A DNA stretch of 64,000 nt from Clostridia bacterium. Lineage in GTDB: Bacteria > Bacillota > Clostridia > Oscillospirales > Acutalibacteraceae. The stretch spans positions 1 through 64,000 of the forward strand of contig JAGAKF010000099.1 of assembly GCA_017625835.1 (NCBI GenBank), given 5' to 3'. A program made the position numbers and the translations under genes. Under the pieces are notes generated by a model, which saw only the letters and a list, made by a program, of their open reading frames with translations, was not told where the DNA came from and did no database searches. Below are positions 38,848 through 47,824 of this stretch, piece after piece (within the stretch, counting starts at the first letter, position 1; every line of letters starts with the position of its first letter).

Positions 38848-39632
38848 CTTCTCACCATCTCCCAGATAAGAATTGCCGCCGCTGTTGAAGCATTGAGCGA
38901 TTCTGCTCTGCCGTCCATAGGAATTGTAACCCTCTTTTTGCAGGCTGACATTGTTGCCTGCGTAATGCCGTTTCCTTCGTTACCGATAACGCAGACAGCA
39001 CCGTCAGACATATCAACGTCCGTAATAAGCTCTGCCGAGCTGTCGGGGGTTGAGGCAAGGGTGAGCAAGCCTTTTTCGTTAAGCATCTTCACAAATTCAT
39101 TCGCTTTTTCGCAGGAATAAACAGGAATTCTTAACGCTGAACCCATAGACGCTCTGAGTGCCTTCGGGTTGTAGATATCGCATCCGCCGCAGACGAATAT
39201 TCCGTCAATTCCGAGAGCTTCCGCAGTTCGGCTGACGGCTCCGAGGTTGGACGGATCCTGAACATTTTCGAGAAAAATGTACTTGCCGTTCGTCTTAATC
39301 TCTGCCGTTTCGGCGTTCCTGTTTTCGGCTTTACAAAGACAGAATATGCCCTGAGGATTCTGCGTGTCCGAAAGTCTTGAAGAAATTTCTTCGCTGATTT
39401 CGTAAGTTTCCTGTGCCTGAGCGATAATCTTTTCCGCGTAAGAGGCGTACTTTTCCAAAGCCTTTGAAGTAAAAAAAGCTCTGTAAACGGTAACGTTATT
39501 TTCCGCCGCATCGGCACAAAGACGCGCACCCTCGAGGAAGAAAAGTCCCGATTCGCGACGCACTTTTGCGCTGTCACGAACACTTACGGCATATTTGATT
39601 TTTTCATTCTGCTTCGCCGTCAGACGTTCCAT
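38844..39632 (-). CDS. TrmH/SpoU-family RNA 2'-O-methyltransferase
   Basis: About 262 residues from the ATG at 39632, six bases after GGGGTG; the GTG at 39641 overlaps that site. An N-terminal substrate-binding domain (residues 1-100) precedes the SPOUT trefoil-knot domain with the three family motifs: FLENVQDPSNLGAVSRTAEA, VIGNEGNGI and IPMDGRAESLNASTAAAILIWE. It transfers a methyl group from SAM to a ribose of rRNA or tRNA; the target is unknown. It heads the tightly packed run down to GH127. Confidence 0.9.
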   Translation of the reverse strand: MERLTAKQNEKIKYAVSVRDSAKVRRESGLFFLEGARLCADAAENNVTVYRAFFTSKALEKYASYAEKIIAQAQETYEISEEISSRLSDTQNPQGIFCLCKAENRNAETAEIKTNGKYIFLENVQDPSNLGAVSRTAEALGIDGIFVCGGCDIYNPKALRASMGSALRIPVYSCEKANEFVKMLNEKGLLTLASTPDSSAELITDVDMSDGAVCVIGNEGNGITQATMSACKKRVTIPMDGRAESLNASTAAAILIWEMVRR

Positions 39633-39699
39633 TTTCGGCACCCCTTTTCTGAAAAATGTTGCACACAGGCATAAAAAATAACTGCTGAGTCTTACTTAT

Positions 39700-39740
39700 A
39701 AAAAGACAAATTCACGCCCCCTATAAATCAGGGGCGTGAT
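39700..39740 (-). terminator. Terminator of the infC-rpmI-rplT operon
   Basis: TCACGCCCC/GGGGCGTGA nine-base-pair stem with ten-base loop (39712-39739), then AATTTGTCTTTTT on the minus strand. Confidence 0.75.
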
Positions 39741-39749
39741 ATAAGCTTA

Positions 39750-40106
39750 TTATTTAAGAGCTGCCTTAGCCTTCTCTGTGAGAGCTGTGAATGCAGCAGG
39801 ATCAGCGATTGCGATCTCTGAAAGCATCTTACGGTTAAGTGTGATGCCAGCCTTGTTGAGGCCGTTCATGAATGTTGAATAGTTCATGCCGTTCATCTTG
39901 CAAGCTGCTGAAATTCTTGTGATCCAGAGACGACGGAAGTCGCGCTTCTTCTGCTTACGTCCGACGTATGCATACTGTCCGGACTTCATAACTGCCTGCT
40001 TAGCAGTTTTGAAAAGACTTGACTTTGAGCCATAGTAGCCCTTAGCCATTTTCATTACTTTATTTCTTCTCTTACGAGTCATGGTAGCGCCTTTAATACG
40101 AGCCAT
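39750..40106 (-). CDS. rplT: 50S ribosomal protein L20
   Basis: 118 residues, standard length, highly basic N-terminal helix ([27 protein letters not shown]) and conserved [12 protein letters not shown] block. It binds 23S rRNA early in assembly and, in Bacillus, represses its own operon through the leader. Last gene of infC-rpmI-rplT. Confidence 0.97.
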   Translation of the reverse strand: MARIKGATMTRKRRNKVMKMAKGYYGSKSSLFKTAKQAVMKSGQYAYVGRKQKKRDFRRLWITRISAACKMNGMNYSTFMNGLNKAGITLNRKMLSEIAIADPAAFTALTEKAKAALK

Positions 40107-40165
40107 GGTAAGTTACCTCCAATTTTAAAATTTAATTTGCTTTTGCTGCCGTAAGCAGCACGTTC

Positions 40166-40363
40166 TTATTTGTAAGGAATCAAACGCTTGATCTGCTTAA
40201 CGTTTGTTGTGTCAGCAACAACTGTCTGACGAAGACCTCTCTTACGCTTTGTTGTCTTCTTGTTAAGGATGTGTGACTTGTTAGCGTGGCCACGGATCGG
40301 CTTACCGTTCTTAGAAAGCTTAAAGCGCTTCTTAGCACCGCTGTGAGTTTTAATTTTAGGCAT
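40166..40363 (-). CDS. rpmI: 50S ribosomal protein L35
   Basis: 65 residues, standard for L35. Conserved start [16 protein letters not shown] and the [12 protein letters not shown] block. A strong GGAGG site precedes the start, 16 bases after infC ends. Confidence 0.97.
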   Translation of the reverse strand: MPKIKTHSGAKKRFKLSKNGKPIRGHANKSHILNKKTTKRKRGLRQTVVADTTNVKQIKRLIPYK

Positions 40364-40379
40364 GGTTTTTTCCTCCTTA

Positions 40380-40901
40380 TTAATTCTTGGATGATTTGGC
40401 TGCTAAAAACATCAGCATCGAACGTCCTTCGAGTTTTGCGGGTTTTTCTACTGTACCGAACTCTTCGCAAGCTTCTGCGAATTTGCTCATTGTTACCAGA
40501 CCGTTTTCCGGATGAGCCATTTCACGGCCGCGGAATCTGATTGAAACCTTAACTCTGTTTCCACCCTTCAGGAACTTGATGGCGTGGCCAACCTTTGTTT
40601 CGAAGTCGTGTGTGTCAATATTGAGCGACAGACGAACCTCTTTGATTTCAATAACTCTTTGGTTTTTCTTGGCTTCTTTTTCACGCTTTGCCTGTTCAAA
40701 GCGATACTTGCCGTAATCCATAATTTTGCAGACAGGCGGTTTTGCCTGAGGCGCAATTTTAACAAGGTCAGTATTCTTTTCTTCCGCAAGGCGCAAAGCT
40801 TCTTCAATCGGCATAACGCCAAGCTGATTGCCTTCAGAGTCGATTACTCTGACTTCCTTGTCACGGATTTCTTCATTGATCTGAGTTTCTTTCGTAGCGA
40901 T
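40380..40901 (-). CDS. infC: Translation initiation factor IF-3, probable AUC start
   Basis: About 173 residues: N-domain ([21 protein letters not shown]), linker [10 protein letters not shown], and C-domain ([22 protein letters not shown]). The start matters: GGAGGTG at 40915-40909 leaves only three bases between GGAGG and a TTG at 40907, but nine bases to an ATC at 40901-40899. Rare AUU/AUC starts are the rule for infC in Escherichia coli and Bacillus and allow IF-3 to limit its own translation. The protein's alignment with the Bacillus N-terminus also favours ATC. If TTG is used, two residues are added. Confidence 0.9.
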   Translation of the reverse strand: MATKETQINEEIRDKEVRVIDSEGNQLGVMPIEEALRLAEEKNTDLVKIAPQAKPPVCKIMDYGKYRFEQAKREKEAKKNQRVIEIKEVRLSLNIDTHDFETKVGHAIKFLKGGNRVKVSIRFRGREMAHPENGLVTMSKFAEACEEFGTVEKPAKLEGRSMLMFLAAKSSKN

Positions 40902-40939
40902 GTTCAAGCACCTCCAAATGCTTAATAATAAAAATCAAA

Positions 40940-40967
40940 GCACGGATGGAACATACCCCACCCGTGC
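40940..40967 (-). promoter_or_regulatory. Possible leader attenuator of infC (L20-leader type)
   Basis: In the 5' leader (about 40908-41061) a ten-base-pair stem GCACGGGTGG/CCATCCGTGC (one G-T pair) with loop GGTATGTT is followed by TTTGATTTTTATT, which looks like a leaky terminator. Upstream, GTGGAA/TTCCAC (about 41036-41055) and other partial pairings could form an alternative structure. Firmicutes infC operons are known to carry an L20-sensing leader; assignment to that class is inference. Confidence 0.45.
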
Positions 40968-41067
40968 AAAATCACATAATACAAGACGGAAAACCGCCAT
41001 TGAATATTGACCGCACGGACGAGAACCGTTAAGGTGGGAACGAACCATTCCACTTTGTTGTGCAAGT

Positions 41068-41096
41068 ATTTTAACACCATATCCGCGCTTTGTCAA
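41068..41096 (-). promoter_or_regulatory. Promoter of infC-rpmI-rplT
   Basis: Minus strand perfect TTGACA (41096-41091) and TAAAAT (41073-41068) with 17-base spacing. It implies a leader of about 160 bases. Confidence 0.7.
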
Positions 41097-41114
41097 TACC
41101 TTTTTTAAAATTAT

Positions 41115-43859
41115 TTAACGTGATGAAAGAATCTTTGTTACCCCTGCAAAAACAGCCGAGAAAAACAGCTGAATAAAGATAACAAAAATCGCAGGAAGAT
41201 CCGCTACAACATTAATTACCGAGAGAACCAGCATAATTATGAAGTTCATCAGAATTCCGATAAGCATAAGCGTATTCGAAATTTTGAACACGTGCCGCAG
41301 CATATCCGCAACACAAAACGTTCTCATAAAAGTATATGTCGTTCCGTCATTGATGGCGACTGCTCTGGAATTGAGCTTCGGACGTGACTTGTATTTTTTG
41401 AATACACGACTGGAAGCTGAACCCAGGATTTTGATATTATCAAGTCGCATATCGTAGCAATGCGAAAGCATTACATCGGTAACGTTCGGGTCACAGTTGC
41501 GGACAAGAATCGTAACGCCTGCATCGCGCAGTTTTTTAAGATACGGCACGAGCTTTTTGTTCGGCGCATAGTCAACAACCATCATCGCCGCAAGCTTATG
41601 GGCAATCGCGAGATAAATCACCTCGTGGCCTGACATAAGATACTTGTCCTCGTCAATCGTTTCCGGCACATCGACGTTATGATTGATCATCATCTGTCTT
41701 GTGCCGAGGATAACCTTCTGGCTGTAAATCCAACCCGAAACACCGAGTCTTTCTTCATAACTGAATGATTTTACCGTCGGGAGAATGTCACGTCTGTTGA
41801 CAACCATCTGGTCAAAAACGCCCGTCAACGGTCCGCCCGAGCGGATAACCATCGCCGCCGCGTAAAGCATCGCGTCGTCCACACGCACGTTCTTGAAATC
41901 CTTGAATCCGTGCATCGCGCAGAGGTTCTGGTCAAACAAGTCCTTACTGTCGAGAATAATAGAATTTGTTCTGCAAAGCTCATTTACTGCATCCTGGCAC
42001 GAAATCATTCCGCCGAGTTTATTGAAAGTCTTGTTCGCCCAGCGAAGCGGAAACTGAACAAGAAGAGTTGCGTAAGAAGGCACACACGCCGCAAACGTTA
42101 CAACAAACGCAGCAAAACCTACGGGGAAATTACCGCTTATCGTCCACGCGATAATAAGATTTATCAGGCTCATAAGAGCAATTATGACGAAGAGAAATTT
42201 CATATGCTTATCCGCGTGAGTTTCGCTTGTGCAAAGTTCGATAAGGTGCGACGGAAAGCGTGTTTTGCCCGAATAACGAATCCTCGGGCTTGATGATTTG
42301 ACGTTCTTTCCGAGTTCAACAACGTCTTTATCGTCTGTGATGCCGTCAATACTGTAAAGGCTGTCCTTGTTGGAGCCCGTACACATTTCAAGGGCATCGG
42401 CAGTTCTGCTGAAAGTGATGTAAGAATTAAGCTCAGCCATAAGAAGCGATCCGACACCTGCACCTGCGAAAACGCTGACTGTGTTTTCATCAAGGAAATA
42501 AAGAACAAACATCATAAGCGTCTGCACAAAGCAGAGTATCGAAACTACTGCCGCCGCCGAATTGACATTGAATTTTTTCTTTTTAAGGTTCTCAAAAGCT
42601 GTTACGATCAGCTGATTGCTCGTAATAAGCGAAAGAACTATCGTTACAAAGCCTGAGAAAATTGTAAGTATACTGTCGCCTGCAACGGTTGTTTCTGCCG
42701 CCGCCGCAATACTTGTCAGCATCGCAAAAGCAAGAAGCACGCCCTGAATCATAGCTCGGTGCAGACTTTTCTTCTTCTGAGTGCCGAGATATCTGCGTAC
42801 ACGTCTGGCATCCTTTATCTGCGAATATTCAACACCGACAAACTCAGGTTCTTCCTTGCGGCGCGGTCTGTCGTCGTTAGTGCCGAACAGGTCACCGAGT
42901 CTTTCTTTCTCGCTGTCCGTGCCGTAGGGATCGTTTTCGTTTTCATCGCCGAAAAGAACGAAATTGTCAATTTTCGCTTTTCTGCGTTTAAAGAGTTCCT
43001 TTTCCGCTTCGCTTTCTTCAATCTTTTCAGGTTTTTCGTTAAAATCGATATCACCGAAGCCGGGCATTTTGATCTGTCCGCTTTCTTCCTCTTCGCGGAT
43101 ACGCTTTTTGAAGTCTTCATTATTCGGCGATTTTTCGTCAAAAGCTTCTTCGACTGCAATGATCGTCGGCGCACCCTCGAGATCCGAATCCTCTTTGCTT
43201 ATGCCTTTTTTGATAACACGGCCGGGCTTTTCAAAAGAGACATCCTTTGTTTTGCCATCATCGTCTCCTGAAAATGTTATATTCTCGTCGACACCATCAA
43301 TAATGATTGTGTCGTCCTCGTCAAACGTAAAATCCTCATCTACATCAAACTCATCTTCGTCAAAATCGTCGGAATCTTCTTTCAGGAAAAATCTTTCCTC
43401 CTGAGTTTCCGAGTTTTTCAGCGAATTAAGGAAGGATTTTCCCTTAGCAATCAAGCCTTCCGTTGCTGCCAGAAAACTGACGGATTTTTTCTTCTCTTTT
43501 TTCTTTTTCTTTTCCGGGGTTGCTTCGTCATTGAAAATTGATCGGAGACGGTCAGAGTTTCCTTCAGCCTCATCCGGCTGAGCAATATCAACAACCTTGA
43601 TCTCCTCTGTCCTGACAACCTCGGGAATTTCTTCAACAACAGGAATTTCGACAGGCTGAGTGTATTCGACCTCCTCCATCGGAGCGTTTACCTCAGTCTG
43701 CATTTTTTCAGCAATACCCAGTAAGCGGTCAATATCTTCATTCGACCAGATTTTCGCAGGTTCTCCGTTTTCGTCGACGCCTTTCTGACGGCGTTCTTCT
43801 CTTATTTCTTCAAGCAAATTTCGAAGTTCATCTCTGTTCAGTTCAGACAAGGTTTTCAC
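41115..43859 (-). CDS. Pseudo-P-type ATPase with long acidic N-terminus
   Basis: 914 residues from a GTG overlapping the rlmB stop (GTGA). Residues 1-360 are charged and probably disordered, with a helical start, a KKKKKEKKK block and a run of Asp/Glu near 160-205. Membrane helices follow (about 370-390, 397-420, 435-456, 555-575, 580-605), then a cytosolic part and a final helix pair (about 865-910). The arrangement mirrors a P1-type ATPase: CVPSYATLL at the place of CPC, then LDSKDLF with D637 where DKTGTLT should be, and a nucleotide-domain-like region. TGD and GDGxND are missing (VRNCDP, AINDGT). It should not pump ions. Role unknown. Confidence 0.65.
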   Translation of the reverse strand: MKTLSELNRDELRNLLEEIREERRQKGVDENGEPAKIWSNEDIDRLLGIAEKMQTEVNAPMEEVEYTQPVEIPVVEEIPEVVRTEEIKVVDIAQPDEAEGNSDRLRSIFNDEATPEKKKKKEKKKSVSFLAATEGLIAKGKSFLNSLKNSETQEERFFLKEDSDDFDEDEFDVDEDFTFDEDDTIIIDGVDENITFSGDDDGKTKDVSFEKPGRVIKKGISKEDSDLEGAPTIIAVEEAFDEKSPNNEDFKKRIREEEESGQIKMPGFGDIDFNEKPEKIEESEAEKELFKRRKAKIDNFVLFGDENENDPYGTDSEKERLGDLFGTNDDRPRRKEEPEFVGVEYSQIKDARRVRRYLGTQKKKSLHRAMIQGVLLAFAMLTSIAAAAETTVAGDSILTIFSGFVTIVLSLITSNQLIVTAFENLKKKKFNVNSAAAVVSILCFVQTLMMFVLYFLDENTVSVFAGAGVGSLLMAELNSYITFSRTADALEMCTGSNKDSLYSIDGITDDKDVVELGKNVKSSSPRIRYSGKTRFPSHLIELCTSETHADKHMKFLFVIIALMSLINLIIAWTISGNFPVGFAAFVVTFAACVPSYATLLVQFPLRWANKTFNKLGGMISCQDAVNELCRTNSIILDSKDLFDQNLCAMHGFKDFKNVRVDDAMLYAAAMVIRSGGPLTGVFDQMVVNRRDILPTVKSFSYEERLGVSGWIYSQKVILGTRQMMINHNVDVPETIDEDKYLMSGHEVIYLAIAHKLAAMMVVDYAPNKKLVPYLKKLRDAGVTILVRNCDPNVTDVMLSHCYDMRLDNIKILGSASSRVFKKYKSRPKLNSRAVAINDGTTYTFMRTFCVADMLRHVFKISNTLMLIGILMNFIIMLVLSVINVVADLPAIFVIFIQLFFSAVFAGVTKILSSR

Positions 43860-44626
43860 CCCTTTGCTTTTATTCCTGCTCTCTGTCGTGCGACCTCGTA
43901 CATAAGAACTCCTGCCGCAACCGACGCGTTAAGTGAATTGATTTTGCCTTTCATAGGCATTGATACTGTAAAGTCACATTTTTCCTTGACAAGGCGGCTG
44001 ATTCCTCTTCCTTCGGAACCGATTACAAGTCCCACACCGCCGTCGTAGTTCACGCTGCACCAGTCTTCGCCGTCCATATCAGCGGCATAGAACCAGATAC
44101 CTCTTTCTTTAAGCTCGTCAATCGTCTGCGCAATGTTCGACACACGTGCAACGGGCACGTACTCAACAGCACCGGCACTCGCCTTGCCGACAACATAGCT
44201 CAGCGAAGCGTTTCGGCGTTTCGGAATAATCACACCGTGAACACCTGTTGCTTCCGCCGTACGGATAACGGCACCGAGATTGTGCGGATCTTCAAGCTCG
44301 TCACATATAATAATGAAAGGCTTTTCGCCTCTTTCTTCCGCAAGGGCGAAAATATCGTCAACCGTCGAATACTCGTGCGATGCCGCATATGCCGCGATAC
44401 CCTGATGCACGGCTCCGCCACACATAAGGTCAAGCTTTTTGCGGTCAACCTCTTTGATTACGACACCGAGGTCACGGCACTCGGCAATTATTCTTCCGAT
44501 TGAGCCGTTACGCTCACCCTTTGAAACAAGAAGAGTGTCAATCGCTCTTCCGCCTCTGAGAGCTTCGCTGACGGCATTTCTTCCGATTATTAAATCCTCA
44601 CGGGGAGAAGTCATTTCTTTTTCCAT
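43856..44626 (-). CDS. rlmB: 23S rRNA (guanosine-2251-2'-O)-methyltransferase RlmB
   Basis: About 256 residues from the ATG at 44626, four bases after GGTGAG. It starts with the substrate-binding domain (IIGRNAVSEALRGGRAID) and ends with the SPOUT knot: CDELEDPHNLGAVIRTAEATG, VIGSEGRGISRLVKEKCD and IPMKGKINSLNAS-like SMPMKGKINSLNASVAAGVLMYE. This full match points to RlmB/TrmH family 3. It methylates ribosomal RNA using SAM. Its gene overlaps that of the pseudo-P-type ATPase, so the two are translationally coupled. Confidence 0.9.
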   Translation of the reverse strand: MEKEMTSPREDLIIGRNAVSEALRGGRAIDTLLVSKGERNGSIGRIIAECRDLGVVIKEVDRKKLDLMCGGAVHQGIAAYAASHEYSTVDDIFALAEERGEKPFIIICDELEDPHNLGAVIRTAEATGVHGVIIPKRRNASLSYVVGKASAGAVEYVPVARVSNIAQTIDELKERGIWFYAADMDGEDWCSVNYDGGVGLVIGSEGRGISRLVKEKCDFTVSMPMKGKINSLNASVAAGVLMYEVARQRAGIKAKG

Positions 44627-44660
44627 ATTGCTCACCAAATTAAAAATATTAAATCAATAT

Positions 44661-44690
44661 ATTATAACACGGCAATACAGTAAATTACAA
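44661..44690 (-). promoter_or_regulatory. Promoter of rlmB
   Basis: Minus strand TTGTAA (44690-44685) and perfect TATAAT (44666-44661) with 18-base spacing. Confidence 0.5.
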
Positions 44691-44809
44691 TATGTTTTTT
44701 AAATCAAGTATTTATGATCTTTTTTCCGTTTTATCTGCAATATGATATGACATTATTTTCTTTTCTTAAGTTATAGAATTAACTAAAACTTAAGGAAAGG
44801 AACAAAAAT

Positions 44810-47131
44810 ATGGAAATTACAAAGGTCAGGGATTTCGTTATCCGAAAAAGCACCGATACAGCAAATGCTCTGGAGTTTAATCCTGTTGTGAAAAGTCTGC
44901 TGACTTTAGTCGGTTCTTTTTTGCTTACTAATCCGTTTGTTTCGGGAGAATTTTCACCCTTTGCCGTCTCGCTTGCGGCGGCTTCAACCGCAGTAAATTC
45001 TTTCTGGGCAGGAGTCGGCGGAATCATCGGCTCTTTTTTCTTTTTTGACGGGACGGACTGCGTTAAATACTGTGCATCAATTCTTCTGTGCATACTGATA
45101 CGAAATCTTTACGAGAGGTATCTGCCCGAAAACTTTCACGGGACAGCCCTCTTACTGAATTCATTTTTCAGCTTTTTTCTCATCGGCTCGGCAATTATGC
45201 TGGCAACGGGTTTTGAGCTTGAAGCCTTTCTGTCCGTAGCATATGAATCCGTGCTGTGCTGTGCGGGGGCATATCTTTTCTTCAACTGTGTAGCAATCGT
45301 CTGGGGTAAAAAGGACGTCTCATTGTTCTCCACATTTGAAATCATAACGGTTTTGCTGACAGTCGGAATCATCCTTATGCCGTTTTATAAATACAAAATC
45401 CTTAATATTTCACCCGTAACAATCCTCTTCGCCTTTCTCACGCTCGTTTTCGCAAAACTCCGCAATTCAAACGGCGGTGCGCTCTGCGGAATCTGCCTCG
45501 GTTCCGTTGCAGGATTAAGCTCGGGAATCGGTTTTTCAAGCCTCGGCTTTGCTTTGGGCGGTCTTCTCGGCGGTGAGCTTTCCCGAAAAGGTAAGCTGTG
45601 GTGTGCAATCGGCTATATCCTGCCGATTGTCGTCTGCGCCTTTGCTGACGGCACGCTTATCTCCTTTATGACAATCTTTGAAGGTATAATCGCCTGCATT
45701 GTATTCATCGCAATCCCCGAAAAGTATTACGATGCGCTTTCGTCAAAGGTAAATGTGCCCGTACCGACTTACATAAAAAGTGACGCTTCGCGTGCACTTA
45801 CCGACAAGCTTCTCGAAACATCGCAGGCGATTGACGACGTCTCCTCCTGCATTTCAACCGTACAGGATACGCTGAATCCGTTGATACAGACCCGTCTTAA
45901 TAATGTATTGAAAAGCGCGTGGTGCAAAGTCTGCTCCGAGTGCGAGCTGAAAGGAAGCTGCCGAAGCGAAGTAAAAACACCGAAGGACGAGGATATTGAA
46001 AAAATCGCTCAGGCACTTTGCAACAATGCCGATCTTGACGAGACGCGTTTTCCGAAAGGATTTTATACATCCTGCTACTGCTTCAGTGAAATGCGAAGCG
46101 AGCTTTACAACCGCTATCTTTCTTTTACGGCATCACTCGGCGCGCAGGGCAAGGTCGAGCAGATTCAAAGCCTGATGTGCGAACAGTTCAGCAATATGGC
46201 GGACATTCTCAGCCACATTGCGCTCGACTTTGACGACGATATAAGGACAAACGCCGACATCGCTGAGCTTTGCGCGAACGAGGCGCGTGAGGTCGGACTC
46301 AATGTAATAACGGCTGAATGTTACCTCGACAAATTCGGCAGAACAACCGTAAAGCTCAGCACCGTCCAACCGCGTGCCGATTTCAACATAACCCAATTCA
46401 CGCACAATCTTTCAACCGCTACGGGAACAAAATTCGAGATTCCCGACCTTGAAGAAGACGGTGAAAACTGCACTCTTACATTCAGACAGAGTATCGACTT
46501 CAACGTTGCAATCGGAGCGATCAGCCGCGCAACAGACGATGAACCCGTCTGCGGTGATTATTACAGAAGCTTCAGGGACAGCGACGACAGATACATCGTT
46601 ATCCTCAGCGACGGAATGGGTACGGGAAACCGAGCTGCCGTTGATTCGGCTATGGCAACGGAGCTTTTTTCTAAACTTGTACGGTCGGGTGTCGGTTTTG
46701 AATGCGCACTGTCAATCACAAATTCAGCTCTTCTTGTCAAAAGCACCGACGAATCGCTTGCAACGCTTGACGTCGTCTGCATCGACCTTTACACAGGCAA
46801 AACGGATTTTATGAAAGCAGGCGCGGCAGCAACATTTATCCGCCACAAAGACAGCGTTGCACAGCTTGAGCAGACGTCGCTTCCGATCGGTATTCTTAAG
46901 GATATCGGATTCGCAAACGCGACGGCAACACTTTCAAAGGGAGACATCATCCTTATGGTTTCCGACGGCATACTCGGAGACTGCAACAACTGGATTCAAC
47001 ACGAACTGAAATCCTGGGACACAGCAAAATCGCCCGACGAGCTTGCAAAATTCATACTGAACTCTGCGTGCGAAAGAAAAATCGGCAAGCACCTTGATGA
47101 TATGACTGCGATTGCGGTTTACATAGAATAG
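44810..47131 (+). CDS. spoIIE: Stage II sporulation protein E phosphatase
   Basis: 773 residues. About ten membrane helices fill residues 30-310, a central regulatory region (about 320-560) includes a cysteine-rich CKVCSECELKGSCRSEV stretch, and the C-terminal PP2C-type domain carries GDYYRSF, VILSDGMGTGNRAA and LMVSDGILGDCN with the metal-binding aspartates. In Bacillus it sits at the division septum and dephosphorylates SpoIIAA to activate sigma-F in the forespore. Its presence argues for an endospore former or a recent descendant. It ends in TAG. A CTTAAGTT/AACTTAAG inverted repeat (44765-44794) reaches the ribosome binding site. Confidence 0.92.
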   Translation: MEITKVRDFVIRKSTDTANALEFNPVVKSLLTLVGSFLLTNPFVSGEFSPFAVSLAAASTAVNSFWAGVGGIIGSFFFFDGTDCVKYCASILLCILIRNLYERYLPENFHGTALLLNSFFSFFLIGSAIMLATGFELEAFLSVAYESVLCCAGAYLFFNCVAIVWGKKDVSLFSTFEIITVLLTVGIILMPFYKYKILNISPVTILFAFLTLVFAKLRNSNGGALCGICLGSVAGLSSGIGFSSLGFALGGLLGGELSRKGKLWCAIGYILPIVVCAFADGTLISFMTIFEGIIACIVFIAIPEKYYDALSSKVNVPVPTYIKSDASRALTDKLLETSQAIDDVSSCISTVQDTLNPLIQTRLNNVLKSAWCKVCSECELKGSCRSEVKTPKDEDIEKIAQALCNNADLDETRFPKGFYTSCYCFSEMRSELYNRYLSFTASLGAQGKVEQIQSLMCEQFSNMADILSHIALDFDDDIRTNADIAELCANEAREVGLNVITAECYLDKFGRTTVKLSTVQPRADFNITQFTHNLSTATGTKFEIPDLEEDGENCTLTFRQSIDFNVAIGAISRATDDEPVCGDYYRSFRDSDDRYIVILSDGMGTGNRAAVDSAMATELFSKLVRSGVGFECALSITNSALLVKSTDESLATLDVVCIDLYTGKTDFMKAGAAATFIRHKDSVAQLEQTSLPIGILKDIGFANATATLSKGDIILMVSDGILGDCNNWIQHELKSWDTAKSPDELAKFILNSACERKIGKHLDDMTAIAVYIE

Positions 47132-47176
47132 TTGACACCAAACATCATCTGTGATAATCTGTTCACGGTGATTAAA

Positions 47177-47713
47177 ATGAAAAAATTCAAGTTTAACTGG
47201 TACTTCTGGTTTTTATCTGTGCTGGTTATATTAGTTTTGGTGTTTGGCGGAAAAATGGCATATGATCTTTTTACAAATCAAGTGCAGGACGAAAACGGAC
47301 TTATCGACCCCCTCACATCTTTGATTCTTGCTGTTATTTTCGCTTTTATCTGGGTCATTTACGCAATATCAGGGATAACAATGCTAAATTTAGCGATTAA
47401 AAACAATTTTCATTGCCTCGAAATCACAGACAGAGGCATTGAAAACACCGCCGTTTTTGTAAACTTTTTTGCTTTGATTATAATACTTCCCGTTAAATGT
47501 ATTCCGTGGGAAGCGGTCAAATCTTACGAAAACGATATCCTTGGTCTTCGTGTGAAAGTTCATACCGATCATGTCGAGGCAGGGTTTCTTGCAAAGCTTA
47601 TACTTAAAATTACAGGCTATCAATTTTGTCAGGGAATAGTAAAGCCTAAAGTTACAGACGATGACCTTGCTCCATACAAGCACAGGTTTTCAACCGAGAA
47701 TAAATCTTTCTGA
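47177..47713 (+). CDS. Membrane protein with PH-like domain
   Basis: 178 residues from the ATG at 47177, preceded by CGGTGATT; a frame reaching back to 47132 has no site. Two membrane helices (about 8-29 and 46-70) are followed by a soluble part with LEITDRGIENTAV and CIPWEAVKSYE, a pattern seen in bacterial PH-like domains (STM3941/YdbT-type). Function not known. It lies 45 bases after spoIIE, so read-through is possible, and ends at a strong terminator. Confidence 0.6.
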   Translation: MKKFKFNWYFWFLSVLVILVLVFGGKMAYDLFTNQVQDENGLIDPLTSLILAVIFAFIWVIYAISGITMLNLAIKNNFHCLEITDRGIENTAVFVNFFALIIILPVKCIPWEAVKSYENDILGLRVKVHTDHVEAGFLAKLILKITGYQFCQGIVKPKVTDDDLAPYKHRFSTENKSF

Positions 47714-47720
47714 ATCAAGC

Positions 47721-47760
47721 CCGAAGGTGCAGAAATCTGCACTTTCGGTTTTTATTTTTT
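47721..47760 (+). terminator. Terminator after the PH-like membrane protein
   Basis: CCGAAGGTGCAG/CTGCACTTTCGG stem with one mismatch, loop AAAT, then TTTTTATTTTTT. Confidence 0.8.
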
Positions 47761-47765
47761 ACTAC

Positions 47766-47794
47766 TTGCTTTGCCTGTCCATACCCTGTATAAT
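47766..47794 (+). promoter_or_regulatory. Promoter of the EutH-like gene
   Basis: TTGCTT and perfect TATAAT with 17-base spacing, 30 bases before the start. Confidence 0.55.
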
Positions 47795-47824
47795 GTAACA
47801 AGTACATAAAACGGATGTGATTTT

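Noticed and set aside
47132..47176. Upstream extension of the PH-like membrane protein starting at TTG directly after spoIIE
   Set aside because: No ribosome binding site for it, and the ATG at 47177 has one and starts a proper membrane helix.
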